From Bacillota bacterium (GTDB lineage Bacteria; Bacillota; Clostridia; DSM-8532), in assembly GCA_023446675.1 (NCBI GenBank), contig JAEXPO010000451.1:1-6428 (forward strand): a DNA stretch of 6,428 nt, in the 5' to 3' direction. The position numbers and the translations under genes were made by a program. This document shows positions 1 through 5,834 of this stretch, piece after piece. How positions within the stretch are numbered: the first letter of the stretch is position 1; each line of letters opens with the position of its first letter. The notes beneath the pieces were generated by a model. It did not search any database. It was not told where the DNA came from and was given only the letters and a program-made list of their open reading frames with translations.

Positions 1-990
1 GGATACGGCATGAAGCAGGGCTATGGCTCCGTTATGGTGATAGTTTTGAAACAGGGAGACGGTTTCTTCCTTCGTGGGCTGCTTGCTTAAATTCCAGTCA
101 TTTGGAAGCGCAATGCTCCAAAAAATCGTTTTGTAGCCCAGCGCCTGAGTGGCCTTCAAGGAGGCTTCACTATAGTCGCCCTTTGGAGGCCGGACATACT
201 TGTGCATTTCAAGGCCGGTAACCTCCGTATAGGCTTTTTCTACGCCTGAGAGCTCTTCTTTAATTTTTTCGTCGGATAAAAGATACAGGGACGGATGGGT
301 GACTGTGTGATTTAAAACCAGGTGCCCTTCGTCCACCATTCGACGGACCAAATCCGGATTCTTGGTGATAAAGCTTTTTGTAGCAAAAAAGGACGCTTTT
401 ATGCCATGGTTCAGCAGCGTGTCTAAAATAGCGGGAGTATACCCGTTTTCATAGCCTTCGTCAAAGGTGAGATAAAAGACCTTTTCGTCCGTATTGTAAA
501 CATAATAGCCGTCATATTTTTCTAAGAGCTTGCTGGCGGAAGCCGGCACGCCTGAAGGCTTATGGGTGTTATTGCGCTGATAGTACCAGCTTTGTCCCTT
601 GGGGGCAGGGCTCGCCGGAGGAGTGGGGGTTGCCGATGAAGTTTCCTTGGAAGGCGGGGCAGAAGGTGTTGGAGAAGGTGAAGGCGTTGGCGTAGGTGAG
701 GGCGGCAAGGCCGTTGGCTCAGGGGAAGCCTGCGCCGAGGGCGACGGAGCTACAGGTGTCTCCTCCGTTCCAGAATTTTGAGGGGAAGGCGTTCCAGGCA
801 ATGGGGTGGCCGTTGCTGTGGGCTGGACTTGCTCAGAGGGTTCGGGTGTGTTAGACGGCAAAGGAGTGTCAGTAGTACGGGAGACGGCCCAATAAGCCTT
901 AAAAGCACTGCTTTGTGTACCTGCAAAAAGAAGCAAAAGGAACGCAGATAAAAGACTTAATAGAACGATTAACCTTTTTTTTACAAACAT
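1..990 (-). CDS. pdaA: PdaA-like delta-lactam-biosynthetic polysaccharide deacetylase (C-terminus cut by window edge)
   Basis: Members of this family remove the N-acetyl group from muramic acid in spore-cortex peptidoglycan, which allows muramic-delta-lactam formation needed for germination; they act outside the membrane. Translating the minus strand from 990 gives 330 open residues with no stop before the edge. Residues 5-22 are a hydrophobic signal or anchor without a lipobox Cys. Residues 41-131 are a Pro/Thr/Ser-rich linker, and the NodB-type domain starts near 150. Visible motifs are TFDEGYENGYT (175-185, metal/catalytic Asp177), NHTVTH (His228 and His232, metal ligands), YVRPPKGDYS (265-274), NDW (297-299) and LLHAVS (325-330). 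The order and wording match B. subtilis PdaA, with DE where PdaA has DN. B. subtilis PdaA is about 263 residues, so the linker makes this protein much longer; perhaps 40 C-terminal residues are missing. The start is supported by GGTGAT six bases upstream of the ATG. A related cortex or wall deacetylase is the alternative. Confidence 0.9.
   Translation of the reverse strand, partial: MFVKKRLIVLLSLLSAFLLLLFAGTQSSAFKAYWAVSRTTDTPLPSNTPEPSEQVQPTATATPLPGTPSPQNSGTEETPVAPSPSAQASPEPTALPPSPTPTPSPSPTPSAPPSKETSSATPTPPASPAPKGQSWYYQRNNTHKPSGVPASASKLLEKYDGYYVYNTDEKVFYLTFDEGYENGYTPAILDTLLNHGIKASFFATKSFITKNPDLVRRMVDEGHLVLNHTVTHPSLYLLSDEKIKEELSGVEKAYTEVTGLEMHKYVRPPKGDYSEASLKATQALGYKTIFWSIALPNDWNLSKQPTKEETVSLFQNYHHNGAIALLHAVS
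598..870 (-). repeat. Low-complexity Pro/Thr/Ser linker coding repeat in the deacetylase
   Basis: Codons 41-131 of the deacetylase are dominated by Pro, Ser, Thr and Ala, with a core of alternating PTPTPSPSPTPS (residues 99-110). On the plus strand the core shows as an imperfect GGNGNN hexamer run around 655-720. It probably forms an extended spacer holding the catalytic domain away from the membrane anchor. Such tracts vary easily in length by slippage. The GC-rich plus-strand reading of this tract looks open only because of the repeat and is not a gene. Confidence 0.7.
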
Positions 991-1032
991 TACTTCATCA
1001 CCCTTATTTGTATAATCTAAATGCTGTCCGCT

Positions 1033-1347
1033 TTAAAAATAACATGTTTTATTTTGCATTACAAATGAAATAACTGCAAGGTAAAAAATGCAATTTCTGT
1101 CAAACGCATAGAGCCTGCTCTTTTTGTCAAAAGACGTCTGCTGAAGGGCAAGAGCCTCCTCGGCCCCCAGGGACTTAAGCCTTTCACGGAAAGCGTGTAT
1201 TTGTCCAGGGATTCGGCTCCAATTTTTTATGGACTCCACATAGGCGAAAATTCCCATAAAAAGAGGAATGACAAGGATTAACCCATAGGAAGCCAGCCAG
1301 GATATAAAGGTTCTGTTTGCACCCTGTACACGGCCTGATAGCTTCAT
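1033..1347 (-). CDS. Short membrane-anchored ORF, probable decayed N-terminus of an AraC-type sensor-regulator
   Basis: This is a 105-residue ORF reading toward the deacetylase, with its stop 42 bases before that start. I prefer ATG 1347 over ATG 1353 because GGAGG lies 8 bases before the former but only 2 before the latter. Residues 17-38 form one hydrophobic segment (LASYGLILVIPLFMGIFAYVES), a pattern typical of the N-terminus of membrane-bound AraC/YesN-like regulators, which usually exceed 700 residues. After VESIK the family pattern is lost at a run of six A. The next frame gives IGAESLDKYTLSV, and the original frame then gives LALQQTSFDKKSRLYAF, again like the extracytoplasmic region of that family. 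The last 20 residues look unrelated. I therefore infer a frameshifted and truncated relic, though a genuine small membrane protein is possible. Function is unknown. Confidence 0.45.
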   Translation of the reverse strand: MKLSGRVQGANRTFISWLASYGLILVIPLFMGIFAYVESIKNWSRIPGQIHAFRERLKSLGAEEALALQQTSFDKKSRLYAFDRNCIFYLAVISFVMQNKTCYF

Positions 1348-1394
1348 TTCCATTGCCTCCCGCTTATAATTAATACCGCTTCCGGTCGGATCTT

Positions 1395-1403
1395 TGTTAT
1401 ACT
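1395..1403 (+). promoter_or_regulatory. Candidate extended -10 promoter for the DUF2461 gene
   Basis: TG at 1395-1396, one base, then TATACT at 1398-1403 matches an extended -10 element with five of six core bases. No good -35 is visible 16-18 bases upstream, which extended -10 promoters tolerate. Transcription would start near 1410 and give a leader of about 28 bases containing AGGGGG (1426-1431), six bases before ATG 1438. This is sequence inference only. Confidence 0.45.
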
Positions 1404-1437
1404 AGAGTTAAATCAATCCGGTTTTAGGGGGATAAGT

Positions 1438-2130
1438 ATGAGTTTTAAAGGATTTACAAAGGAAGCCCTTCGGTTTCTTTTTGAAAACAAGCTGAATAAC
1501 AGCAAGGAATGGTATGACGATCACAAGGCGGATTATAAGAATTTTGTCTATAATCCTTTTGTTGAACTGGTAGAGGAGCTTGCTCCCACAATGAAGGAGA
1601 TTGACGACAGCTTTATTACCGTACCCTCCAAGATTATATCCAGAGTACGTAGAGATACGCGTTTTACCAAAGATAAGAGCCTTTACAGAGATAATGTGTG
1701 GATTGTTTTTTTAAGGGACAAGAGCCGTATGGCCACCTCTGCCTGCTACTGGTTTGAGCTTGGGCAGAAGGGAACAAGCTACGGTGTAGGCTATTATGGC
1801 GCCGAGCCGTCCGATATGGCGGCTATGAGAGAATTAATTCTGGAAAATCATCCGGCCTTTCAAAGTGCCCAAGCCTGCTACGAAGGGCAAAGCCTTTTCA
1901 CTCTGGGCGGAGAAAGCTACAAAAGAAGCCGTTACCCGGAAAAACCGGAGGCTCTGAGGCAATGGCTGGATAAAAAAAATATCTACTTCGAAGCGCAGCA
2001 GCTTCATTTTGATCTGGCTTATTCAAAGGAGCTGCCTCAAATACTTAAGCGTGATTTCCAGGTGCTCAAGCCCGTTTATGATTTCCTTCTGGCTTGCGGC
2101 GCCCGTTCAGGAGCAGAAACAATTAAATAA
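1438..2130 (+). CDS. DUF2461 (TIGR02453-type) family protein
   Basis: This complete 230-residue protein has the usual family length. No biochemical role is established for the family as far as I know; members are soluble and cytoplasmic and are found widely in bacteria and some fungi. Diagnostic motifs are NNSKEWYDDHK (20-30), where family members carry an NN-x-x-W/F stretch, and RVRRDTRFTKDKSLYRDN (70-87), the most conserved block. YYGAEPSDMAAMRELI (119-134) corresponds to the family's glycine/tyrosine then Leu-Arg region. There is no signal peptide or membrane segment. The start is supported by AGGGGG six bases upstream of the ATG. The gene stands alone between a candidate extended -10 promoter and a strong terminator, diverging from the leftward pair, so neighbours give little hint of its job. 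I am sure of the family but cannot assign a function. Confidence 0.93.
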   Translation: MSFKGFTKEALRFLFENKLNNSKEWYDDHKADYKNFVYNPFVELVEELAPTMKEIDDSFITVPSKIISRVRRDTRFTKDKSLYRDNVWIVFLRDKSRMATSACYWFELGQKGTSYGVGYYGAEPSDMAAMRELILENHPAFQSAQACYEGQSLFTLGGESYKRSRYPEKPEALRQWLDKKNIYFEAQQLHFDLAYSKELPQILKRDFQVLKPVYDFLLACGARSGAETIK

Positions 2131-2175
2131 TTTAATGAATTGCTGAATCCGCGGGAAATATTTCCTTTAGATAAT

Positions 2176-2206
2176 CCGGCAGGGTTAACCTGCCGGCTCT
2201 TTTTTT
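2176..2206 (+). terminator. Rho-independent terminator after the DUF2461 gene
   Basis: A perfect 8-bp stem, CCGGCAGG (2176-2183) with CCTGCCGG (2189-2196), encloses the five-base loop GTTAA and is followed by CTC and a run of seven T. It lies 46 bases after the stop codon of the DUF2461 gene and reads in the same direction. The opposite strand lacks a T-run, so it acts one way only. Confidence 0.92.
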
Positions 2207-2294
2207 GATTTTCTTAAGGCATGCCCAAGCACAGTGCTGAAAAGGACAAAAGGAATTCAGCCTTTGGCGAACGTTGTTTTGCGGAAAAAATCAA

Positions 2295-2323
2295 GTGACG
2301 CCGGACGCTTTCTTTTTTATTAT
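2295..2323 (+). promoter_or_regulatory. Possible sigma-A type promoter for the XRE regulator
   Basis: GTGACG at 2295-2300 matches four of six bases of the -35 consensus. TATTAT at 2318-2323 matches five of six bases of the -10 consensus, and the spacer is exactly 17 bases. It would give a leader of about 110 bases to the XRE gene. A second -35-like TTGCAC at 2404-2409 is too close to the ribosome binding site to be useful. Consensus matches of this quality arise by chance in AT-rich DNA, so this is tentative. Confidence 0.35.
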
Positions 2324-2443
2324 AAAGGGAAGGAAAAGTAAGCAGGGCATTCAAAATATGACCTCTTGGATAATATGAATTGTTACCATAAGATTGTTTT
2401 TATTTGCACAAGTTCCCTGTATGTTAAATGTAGGAGGTAGAAA

Positions 2444-2779
2444 ATGGATTACAGGGAGATTGGTCGGAGAATCAAAGAGGAAAGAATCAAGCACAGGCTG
2501 ACGCAGTATCAATTAGCGGAAATGGTAAAAATTTCACCGCAATATTTGGGGAAAATTGAGCGAGGGGAAAAGCAATTCTCTTTTGAAACCATTGTGCAAC
2601 TTTCCACTGCCCTGAAGACAACATTGGATTACCTGGCCTTCGGACACAACGGCAATATGGATATGTCGGAAAGAGTGGAAGCCATGAGGCTTATCTGCAA
2701 ACTTTCCGACAGGGATTTGCACCTTGCCAATGAACTATTAAAAGTGATGGTTTTCCATAAAAACAAAGAGATCGTATAA
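2444..2779 (+). CDS. XRE-family helix-turn-helix transcriptional regulator
   Basis: This is a complete 111-residue cytoplasmic DNA-binding protein of the Cro/CI-like HTH_3 type. The HTH domain spans about residues 6-64. Scaffold helices carry IGRRIKEERIKHRLTQYQLAEM, and the recognition helix is SPQYLGKIERGEK (31-43), with the family's conserved G-K-I-E-R-G turn. TTLDYLAFG (59-67) is the usual end of the domain. The remaining 40 residues form helices that probably dimerise, as in many small clostridial repressors; no peptidase or sensor domain is fused. AGGAGGT (2432-2438) sits five bases before the ATG, a strong site that fixes the start. The gene is monocistronic, with a terminator downstream, and no phage or plasmid genes are nearby. 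Its target is unknown; self-regulation or control of adjacent genes is possible. Family assignment is secure, function is not. Confidence 0.93.
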   Translation: MDYREIGRRIKEERIKHRLTQYQLAEMVKISPQYLGKIERGEKQFSFETIVQLSTALKTTLDYLAFGHNGNMDMSERVEAMRLICKLSDRDLHLANELLKVMVFHKNKEIV

Positions 2780-2853
2780 ATGCATCTGCGTTTTGCTTTA
2801 AATGCCACTTCGTATGCAGCCCCAGGACACTTCTTTGTTGTACTGCATCTTCC

Positions 2854-2879
2854 ATAACGCCCCCCGTATATCGCGTTAT
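2854..2879 (+). repeat. Inverted repeat downstream of the XRE gene
   Basis: ATAACGC (2854-2860) pairs perfectly with GCGTTAT (2873-2879) across a 12-base loop containing a C-run. It has no following T-run, so it is not a terminator itself. It lies between the XRE stop codon and the terminator at 2906-2931 and would be part of the 3' untranslated RNA. Its role is unknown; RNA stabilisation or an operator are both possible. Confidence 0.5.
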
Positions 2880-2905
2880 AAAACTGTGCCGGCTTATTCT
2901 TCCGG

Positions 2906-2931
2906 CGCGGCCCTATAAGGCCGCGTTTTTT
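2906..2931 (+). terminator. Rho-independent terminator after the XRE gene
   Basis: A perfect 7-bp, entirely G/C stem, CGCGGCC (2906-2912) with GGCCGCG (2919-2925), encloses the loop CTATAA and is followed by six T. It lies 126 bases past the XRE stop codon. A second inverted repeat, TGTGCCGG (2885-2892) with CCGGCACA (2946-2953), encloses the whole terminator and could form only in readthrough RNA or in DNA. Confidence 0.88.
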
Positions 2932-2978
2932 CTCCCTTTCGGCTTCCGGCACATGACCCTATGGTAAAGTTTTATGTT

Positions 2979-3009
2979 TACCCAAAGGGAATCTTTGGTA
3001 TCTGTAGAA
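2979..3009 (+). promoter_or_regulatory. Small hairpin and 0A-box-like site upstream of the Spo0E-like gene
   Basis: CCAAAG (2982-2987) and CTTTGG (2993-2998) form a 6-bp inverted repeat around GGAAT, extendable by TA pairs with one bulged C. Immediately after it, TGTAGAA (3003-3009) differs from the Spo0A-box TGTCGAA at one position. Both are candidate control sites for the phosphatase gene. A one-mismatch heptamer is likely to occur by chance in a region this long, so the second part is weak. No convincing promoter hexamers could be fixed here. Confidence 0.25.
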
Positions 3010-3080
3010 TATCTAACTTAGGCAAGCAGCAGGAAGGAAGCAAGTAAACGTTTTGGATGGGCAGAACAGGGAGTTGGGAA

Positions 3081-3305
3081 ATGCCGAATTTATTAAAATT
3101 AAAGAGCGAGATAGAGAGAAAAAGATATCTTCTCAACAGGGCACTTGAAAAGGCCATAAAACAGGGACACCTTTGCGACAGCCCTCGTATTCTTAAGATA
3201 AGCCGGGAACTGGATGCGTTAATTGTTCAATATATGCGCTGTGAGCAATTTGACAAGCCGGGGGGGCATGCTGAAGCAAAGGATATAGGCAAGCCTCTGC
3301 ACTAG
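3081..3305 (+). CDS. Spo0E-like sporulation regulatory aspartyl-phosphate phosphatase
   Basis: Spo0E-family proteins are small cytoplasmic phosphatases that remove phosphate from the aspartate of Spo0A~P and so delay entry into sporulation. I choose ATG 3081 (74 residues) because GGGAG lies about seven bases upstream; the ATG at 3057 in the same frame has its nearest purine-rich site some 20 bases away. The signature is ISRELDALIVQY (40-51), the family's S-x-E-L-D motif with Arg in place of the common Gln, at Ser41-Asp45. It is preceded by the expected first helix KLKSEIERKRYLLNRALEKA (6-25), and together they form the two-helix hairpin that docks on a response regulator. Length and layout are typical. 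The gene precedes a histidine kinase by 156 bases with no terminator between them, so co-transcription is possible. The target may be Spo0A or, less conventionally, the neighbouring regulator. Confidence 0.88.
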   Translation: MPNLLKLKSEIERKRYLLNRALEKAIKQGHLCDSPRILKISRELDALIVQYMRCEQFDKPGGHAEAKDIGKPLH

Positions 3306-3420
3306 TTGGGCCGGTTGCTCCCGTTTAAGATGAGGTTTGGTTTCCAGGCTGGGAGATAGGGTATAAAAAAAGAAAAGCATTTGTAAAAGTTGCTGCATCT
3401 TAAAAGGCTGACATAAAAAA

Positions 3421-3465
3421 GCAATATTACCGCGCAATTGAAAGGAATCCCTGAGGGTAATATGC
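3421..3465 (+). promoter_or_regulatory. Inverted repeat that would mask the kinase ribosome binding site and start codon
   Basis: ATATTACC (3424-3431) is the perfect reverse complement of GGTAATAT (3456-3463). With one bulged A (3423) the stem extends by two G-C pairs (3421-3422 with 3464-3465). The right arm covers the end of GAGGGT (3453-3458) and the ATG at 3462-3464, so folding would block ribosome entry. The loop is 24 bases. Whether it folds in the cell, and what would open it, cannot be seen; no known riboswitch or RNA thermometer class is recognisable. Confidence 0.45.
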
Positions 3466-5834
3466 AGAAAAAAAAACATGGGGTAGATAATGAAAAAAAT
3501 AATATAGCCTATCAATTAATTTTAGCCATTCTTTTGGGGCTTGCTGGTACTCTGGCAGCCAATTATCCTATAAGGCTGGAGGCCGGCGGGGGACAGGTTA
3601 TTTTGATAAGCTGGGGAATGCTCTTTCCTTTTTTTTCTACCTATCTATGGGGCTTTTTTTATGGTATGGCCAGTATTTTTTTTGGAGCCTGTTTTATTTA
3701 TCCCTTCACTAACTGGCCGGAGTTCGGATATGCTAATCTTTCCCAGATATTGCTGCTTTTTTTATGGACAGGTCTTCACGGCTGGGCCTCGGACAGCAGG
3801 AAAAGAGGCCCGCAGGTACATAATCATCCTTTTTTTATTCAAATCATCTACTCCTTTGCCGTTTTTTTTTCGGGGATCACCCTTTTTCCGGCGCTGCTTT
3901 CCCTCAATACGGGGCTGGAGGTCCAATATATTACGCATTTGAGTCCGGATCAGCTTATTCCCCATATTATTAAAAATATTGTCAGGGACGGGCTTATGCT
4001 TGCTGTATGCGACAGTCTGTGCCTGCTTCCCCTTTTGCGGCGTGTTTTTTTACGGCCTTCCGGCCGGGCCGCACAAAACAATGCACAAATTATTGCAGCT
4101 TCTGCCCTGGGGGGAGTTTCACTTACGCTGATTTTGTTCTGGCTATACGGAAATGTTACGGTCGATGCACAGGAAATCGCCTTAAACAGCTCACAGCTTC
4201 ATTCTGTGGCCGCGGTGGCATTGCTGGCCCTGCCTGTATTCGTTGTATTGGGCGGATTTTTAAGCAGGCTAAATGAAAAGAAAAGGCTGGCTGAGGAAGC
4301 TGCCGGCGAATATGAAATGAAATACAGAAAGCTTCTGGACAATACCAATGACTTCTATGCCGAGATGGACACGGAAGGGACGCTCATTACTCTGGCTCCC
4401 TCCGTAAAAAAAATTCTCGGAGTAGATGCCGGCGAGCTGACAGGCAGGAATTTGGGGCTTTTTCTGGCTGAGCCGGCAAAGGGCAGAAGCTTTATAAAAA
4501 ACGTAGAGCACCTTTGGGAAGTAAAAAAAGTCCCTTTTTTGTTTCTGGACAAAAGTGAAAAGCTAAGAAGCATGGAAGTAAGCGGGAAATTATACACCCG
4601 CCCCGATGGCGAGAAGCGCATTCTGCTCTTTGGACAGGATCAGACGGACTACTTGTCGGCAGTACGGCAAATGGCCGAGTCGGAAAAAAAGTACCGTTTG
4701 CTGTATGAAAAAATGGTATGCGGTTTTATTTTATTTAAAGCTGTTCGCAGCGCGGACGGACGCCTCGCAGACATACGTTTCGCAGACATAAATCCGGGCT
4801 TCGAGGTTCAAATCGGGCAAACCCGGAATGAAGTTGTGGATAAAACCTGGGAGGAGGTACTGGAGGAGGTTTGCCCCTACCTCAAAATTTTTGAAAGAAT
4901 CACCAAGACGGGGATATCGGAGCATCATGAAATACCCAGCCGGAGCTCGGATAAATTTTTTATGGTCAACGCCTTTCGGATTCAACCCGATGTCGTGGGT
5001 GTTATATGTGAGGACATCACGGCATACCGAAAAGCCATAGAGGAGATTAACGCCCTTAACCGGAATCTTGAAAGAAGGGTGGTGGAACGGACAAGTGAGC
5101 TCAGCAACGCTCTTTCCGAGCTGGAAGCTTTTACTTACACGGTATCCCACGACCTGAAATCCCCGTTAAGAGCTATTCTTGGATATACCGACCTTATTCT
5201 GGAGGATTATGGAGAGAATCTTAATGAGGACTGCCTGCAGATGCTTAAAAATATTGTGAGCCTTTGCCGCGATATGATAAACCTCATAGCAAGGCTTCTG
5301 GAGTATGCCATGGCGGGAAGAACAGAGCTTAAGCCCGCTGACATTCCTTTGGGGCCTTTGTATGAGGAGGTTTTCAAGGTTCTTACTGCGGGAGGCGGAA
5401 AAAGCCCGGCTCAGCTGCTTTTTGAAGCGCCGATGCCCATTGTCCGGGGGGACCCCATATTAATTAAGGATGTTGTCACCAATATCCTCCATAACGCCAT
5501 AAAATTCAGCAGTACCCGGCCCCTTCCCCAAATTAGGGTAGAGTGCCGGGAAGTCAATGGGGAATGGGTTGTCGAAACCCGGGATAACGGTGTGGGCTTC
5601 GATATGGCCTATGCTGGCAATTTATTTGGCATATGCCAGCGCCTTCACAGTCCCAAGGACTTTGAAGGCAGCGGTGTGGGACTGGCCACCGTGCGTAAAA
5701 TTATCGATAAGCATGGCGGAAAGGTGGCTATTGAGGCCCAAAAAGATGCAGGCGCTGTTTTTACCTTTACGCTGCCCCAAAGCTTAGGCATGGCGGAGAA
5801 GGAGGAAAAGAATGTACAGGATTATGTTGGTTGA
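3462..5834 (+). CDS. Membrane-bound PAS-domain sensor histidine kinase
   Basis: This autophosphorylating sensor kinase should pass phosphate to the response regulator encoded immediately downstream. I start at ATG 3462 (790 residues) because GAGGGT precedes it; TTG 3438 in the same frame has no ribosome binding site. Residues 15-268 hold about eight hydrophobic segments (roughly 17-34, 46-61, 62-80, 94-107, 125-147, 176-192, 208-229, 247-267), a polytopic sensor I cannot assign to a named family. Two PAS-like domains follow (about 285-398 and 408-522), then a coiled coil (523-555). The HisKA H-box is TVSHDLKSPLRAILGY, with His563. The ATPase domain shows N-box NILHN (674-678), G1 DNGVGFD (708-714) and G2 GSGVGLA (736-742). 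All catalytic boxes are intact. The kinase core resembles phytochrome-type HisKA enzymes rather than LytS/YesM kinases. The signal is unknown. The last 23 bases overlap the regulator gene. Confidence 0.93.
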   Translation: MQKKKHGVDNEKNNIAYQLILAILLGLAGTLAANYPIRLEAGGGQVILISWGMLFPFFSTYLWGFFYGMASIFFGACFIYPFTNWPEFGYANLSQILLLFLWTGLHGWASDSRKRGPQVHNHPFFIQIIYSFAVFFSGITLFPALLSLNTGLEVQYITHLSPDQLIPHIIKNIVRDGLMLAVCDSLCLLPLLRRVFLRPSGRAAQNNAQIIAASALGGVSLTLILFWLYGNVTVDAQEIALNSSQLHSVAAVALLALPVFVVLGGFLSRLNEKKRLAEEAAGEYEMKYRKLLDNTNDFYAEMDTEGTLITLAPSVKKILGVDAGELTGRNLGLFLAEPAKGRSFIKNVEHLWEVKKVPFLFLDKSEKLRSMEVSGKLYTRPDGEKRILLFGQDQTDYLSAVRQMAESEKKYRLLYEKMVCGFILFKAVRSADGRLADIRFADINPGFEVQIGQTRNEVVDKTWEEVLEEVCPYLKIFERITKTGISEHHEIPSRSSDKFFMVNAFRIQPDVVGVICEDITAYRKAIEEINALNRNLERRVVERTSELSNALSELEAFTYTVSHDLKSPLRAILGYTDLILEDYGENLNEDCLQMLKNIVSLCRDMINLIARLLEYAMAGRTELKPADIPLGPLYEEVFKVLTAGGGKSPAQLLFEAPMPIVRGDPILIKDVVTNILHNAIKFSSTRPLPQIRVECREVNGEWVVETRDNGVGFDMAYAGNLFGICQRLHSPKDFEGSGVGLATVRKIIDKHGGKVAIEAQKDAGAVFTFTLPQSLGMAEKEEKNVQDYVG

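Larger units (their letters stand above)
2131..2443 (+). other. 313-base intergenic region without a supported gene
   Basis: This gap contains a 12-bp perfect palindrome GGAAATATTTCC (2154-2165), the rho-independent terminator at 2176-2206, and two short palindromes close together: GGCATGCC (2218-2225) and AGCAC-A-GTGCT (2228-2238). It also holds a possible promoter for the downstream repressor (2295-2323). A 25-codon reading from ATG 2221 lacks a usable ribosome binding site and a recognisable product, so I do not call it. I see no RNA gene or riboswitch. Confidence 0.6.

Noticed and set aside
599..781. Plus-strand ORF of Gly/Glu/Val-rich composition
   Set aside because: It is the antisense reading of the Pro/Thr/Ser linker of the deacetylase, and its composition comes entirely from the repeat. 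It has no ribosome binding site.
1036..1055. AT-only hairpin AAAATAA / TTATTTT on the minus strand as a terminator
   Set aside because: The stem has no G-C pair and would be very weak, so a terminator call before the deacetylase is not justified.
2221..2298. 25-codon ORF in the intergenic region (MPKHSAEKDK...)
   Set aside because: The only purine-rich site (AAGG) is one base from the ATG. There is no promoter between it and the terminator just upstream, and no recognisable product.
2629..2952. Minus-strand ORF overlapping the XRE gene and its terminator
   Set aside because: It is antisense to a well-supported gene, runs through a terminator hairpin, and has no family-like motif.
3306..3461. 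Possible riboswitch in the leader of the kinase
   Set aside because: I looked for c-di-GMP, SAM, purine, T-box and cobalamin-like conserved cores and saw none. Only the start-codon hairpin is supported.
3438..3461. TTG start at 3438 for the histidine kinase
   Set aside because: There is no ribosome binding site upstream of the TTG, whereas ATG 3462 has GAGGGT at proper spacing.
3219..3515. Minus-strand ORF with hydrophobic N-terminus
   Set aside because: It lies opposite the ends of two confident plus-strand genes, and its hydrophobic look comes from A-rich runs on the plus strand.
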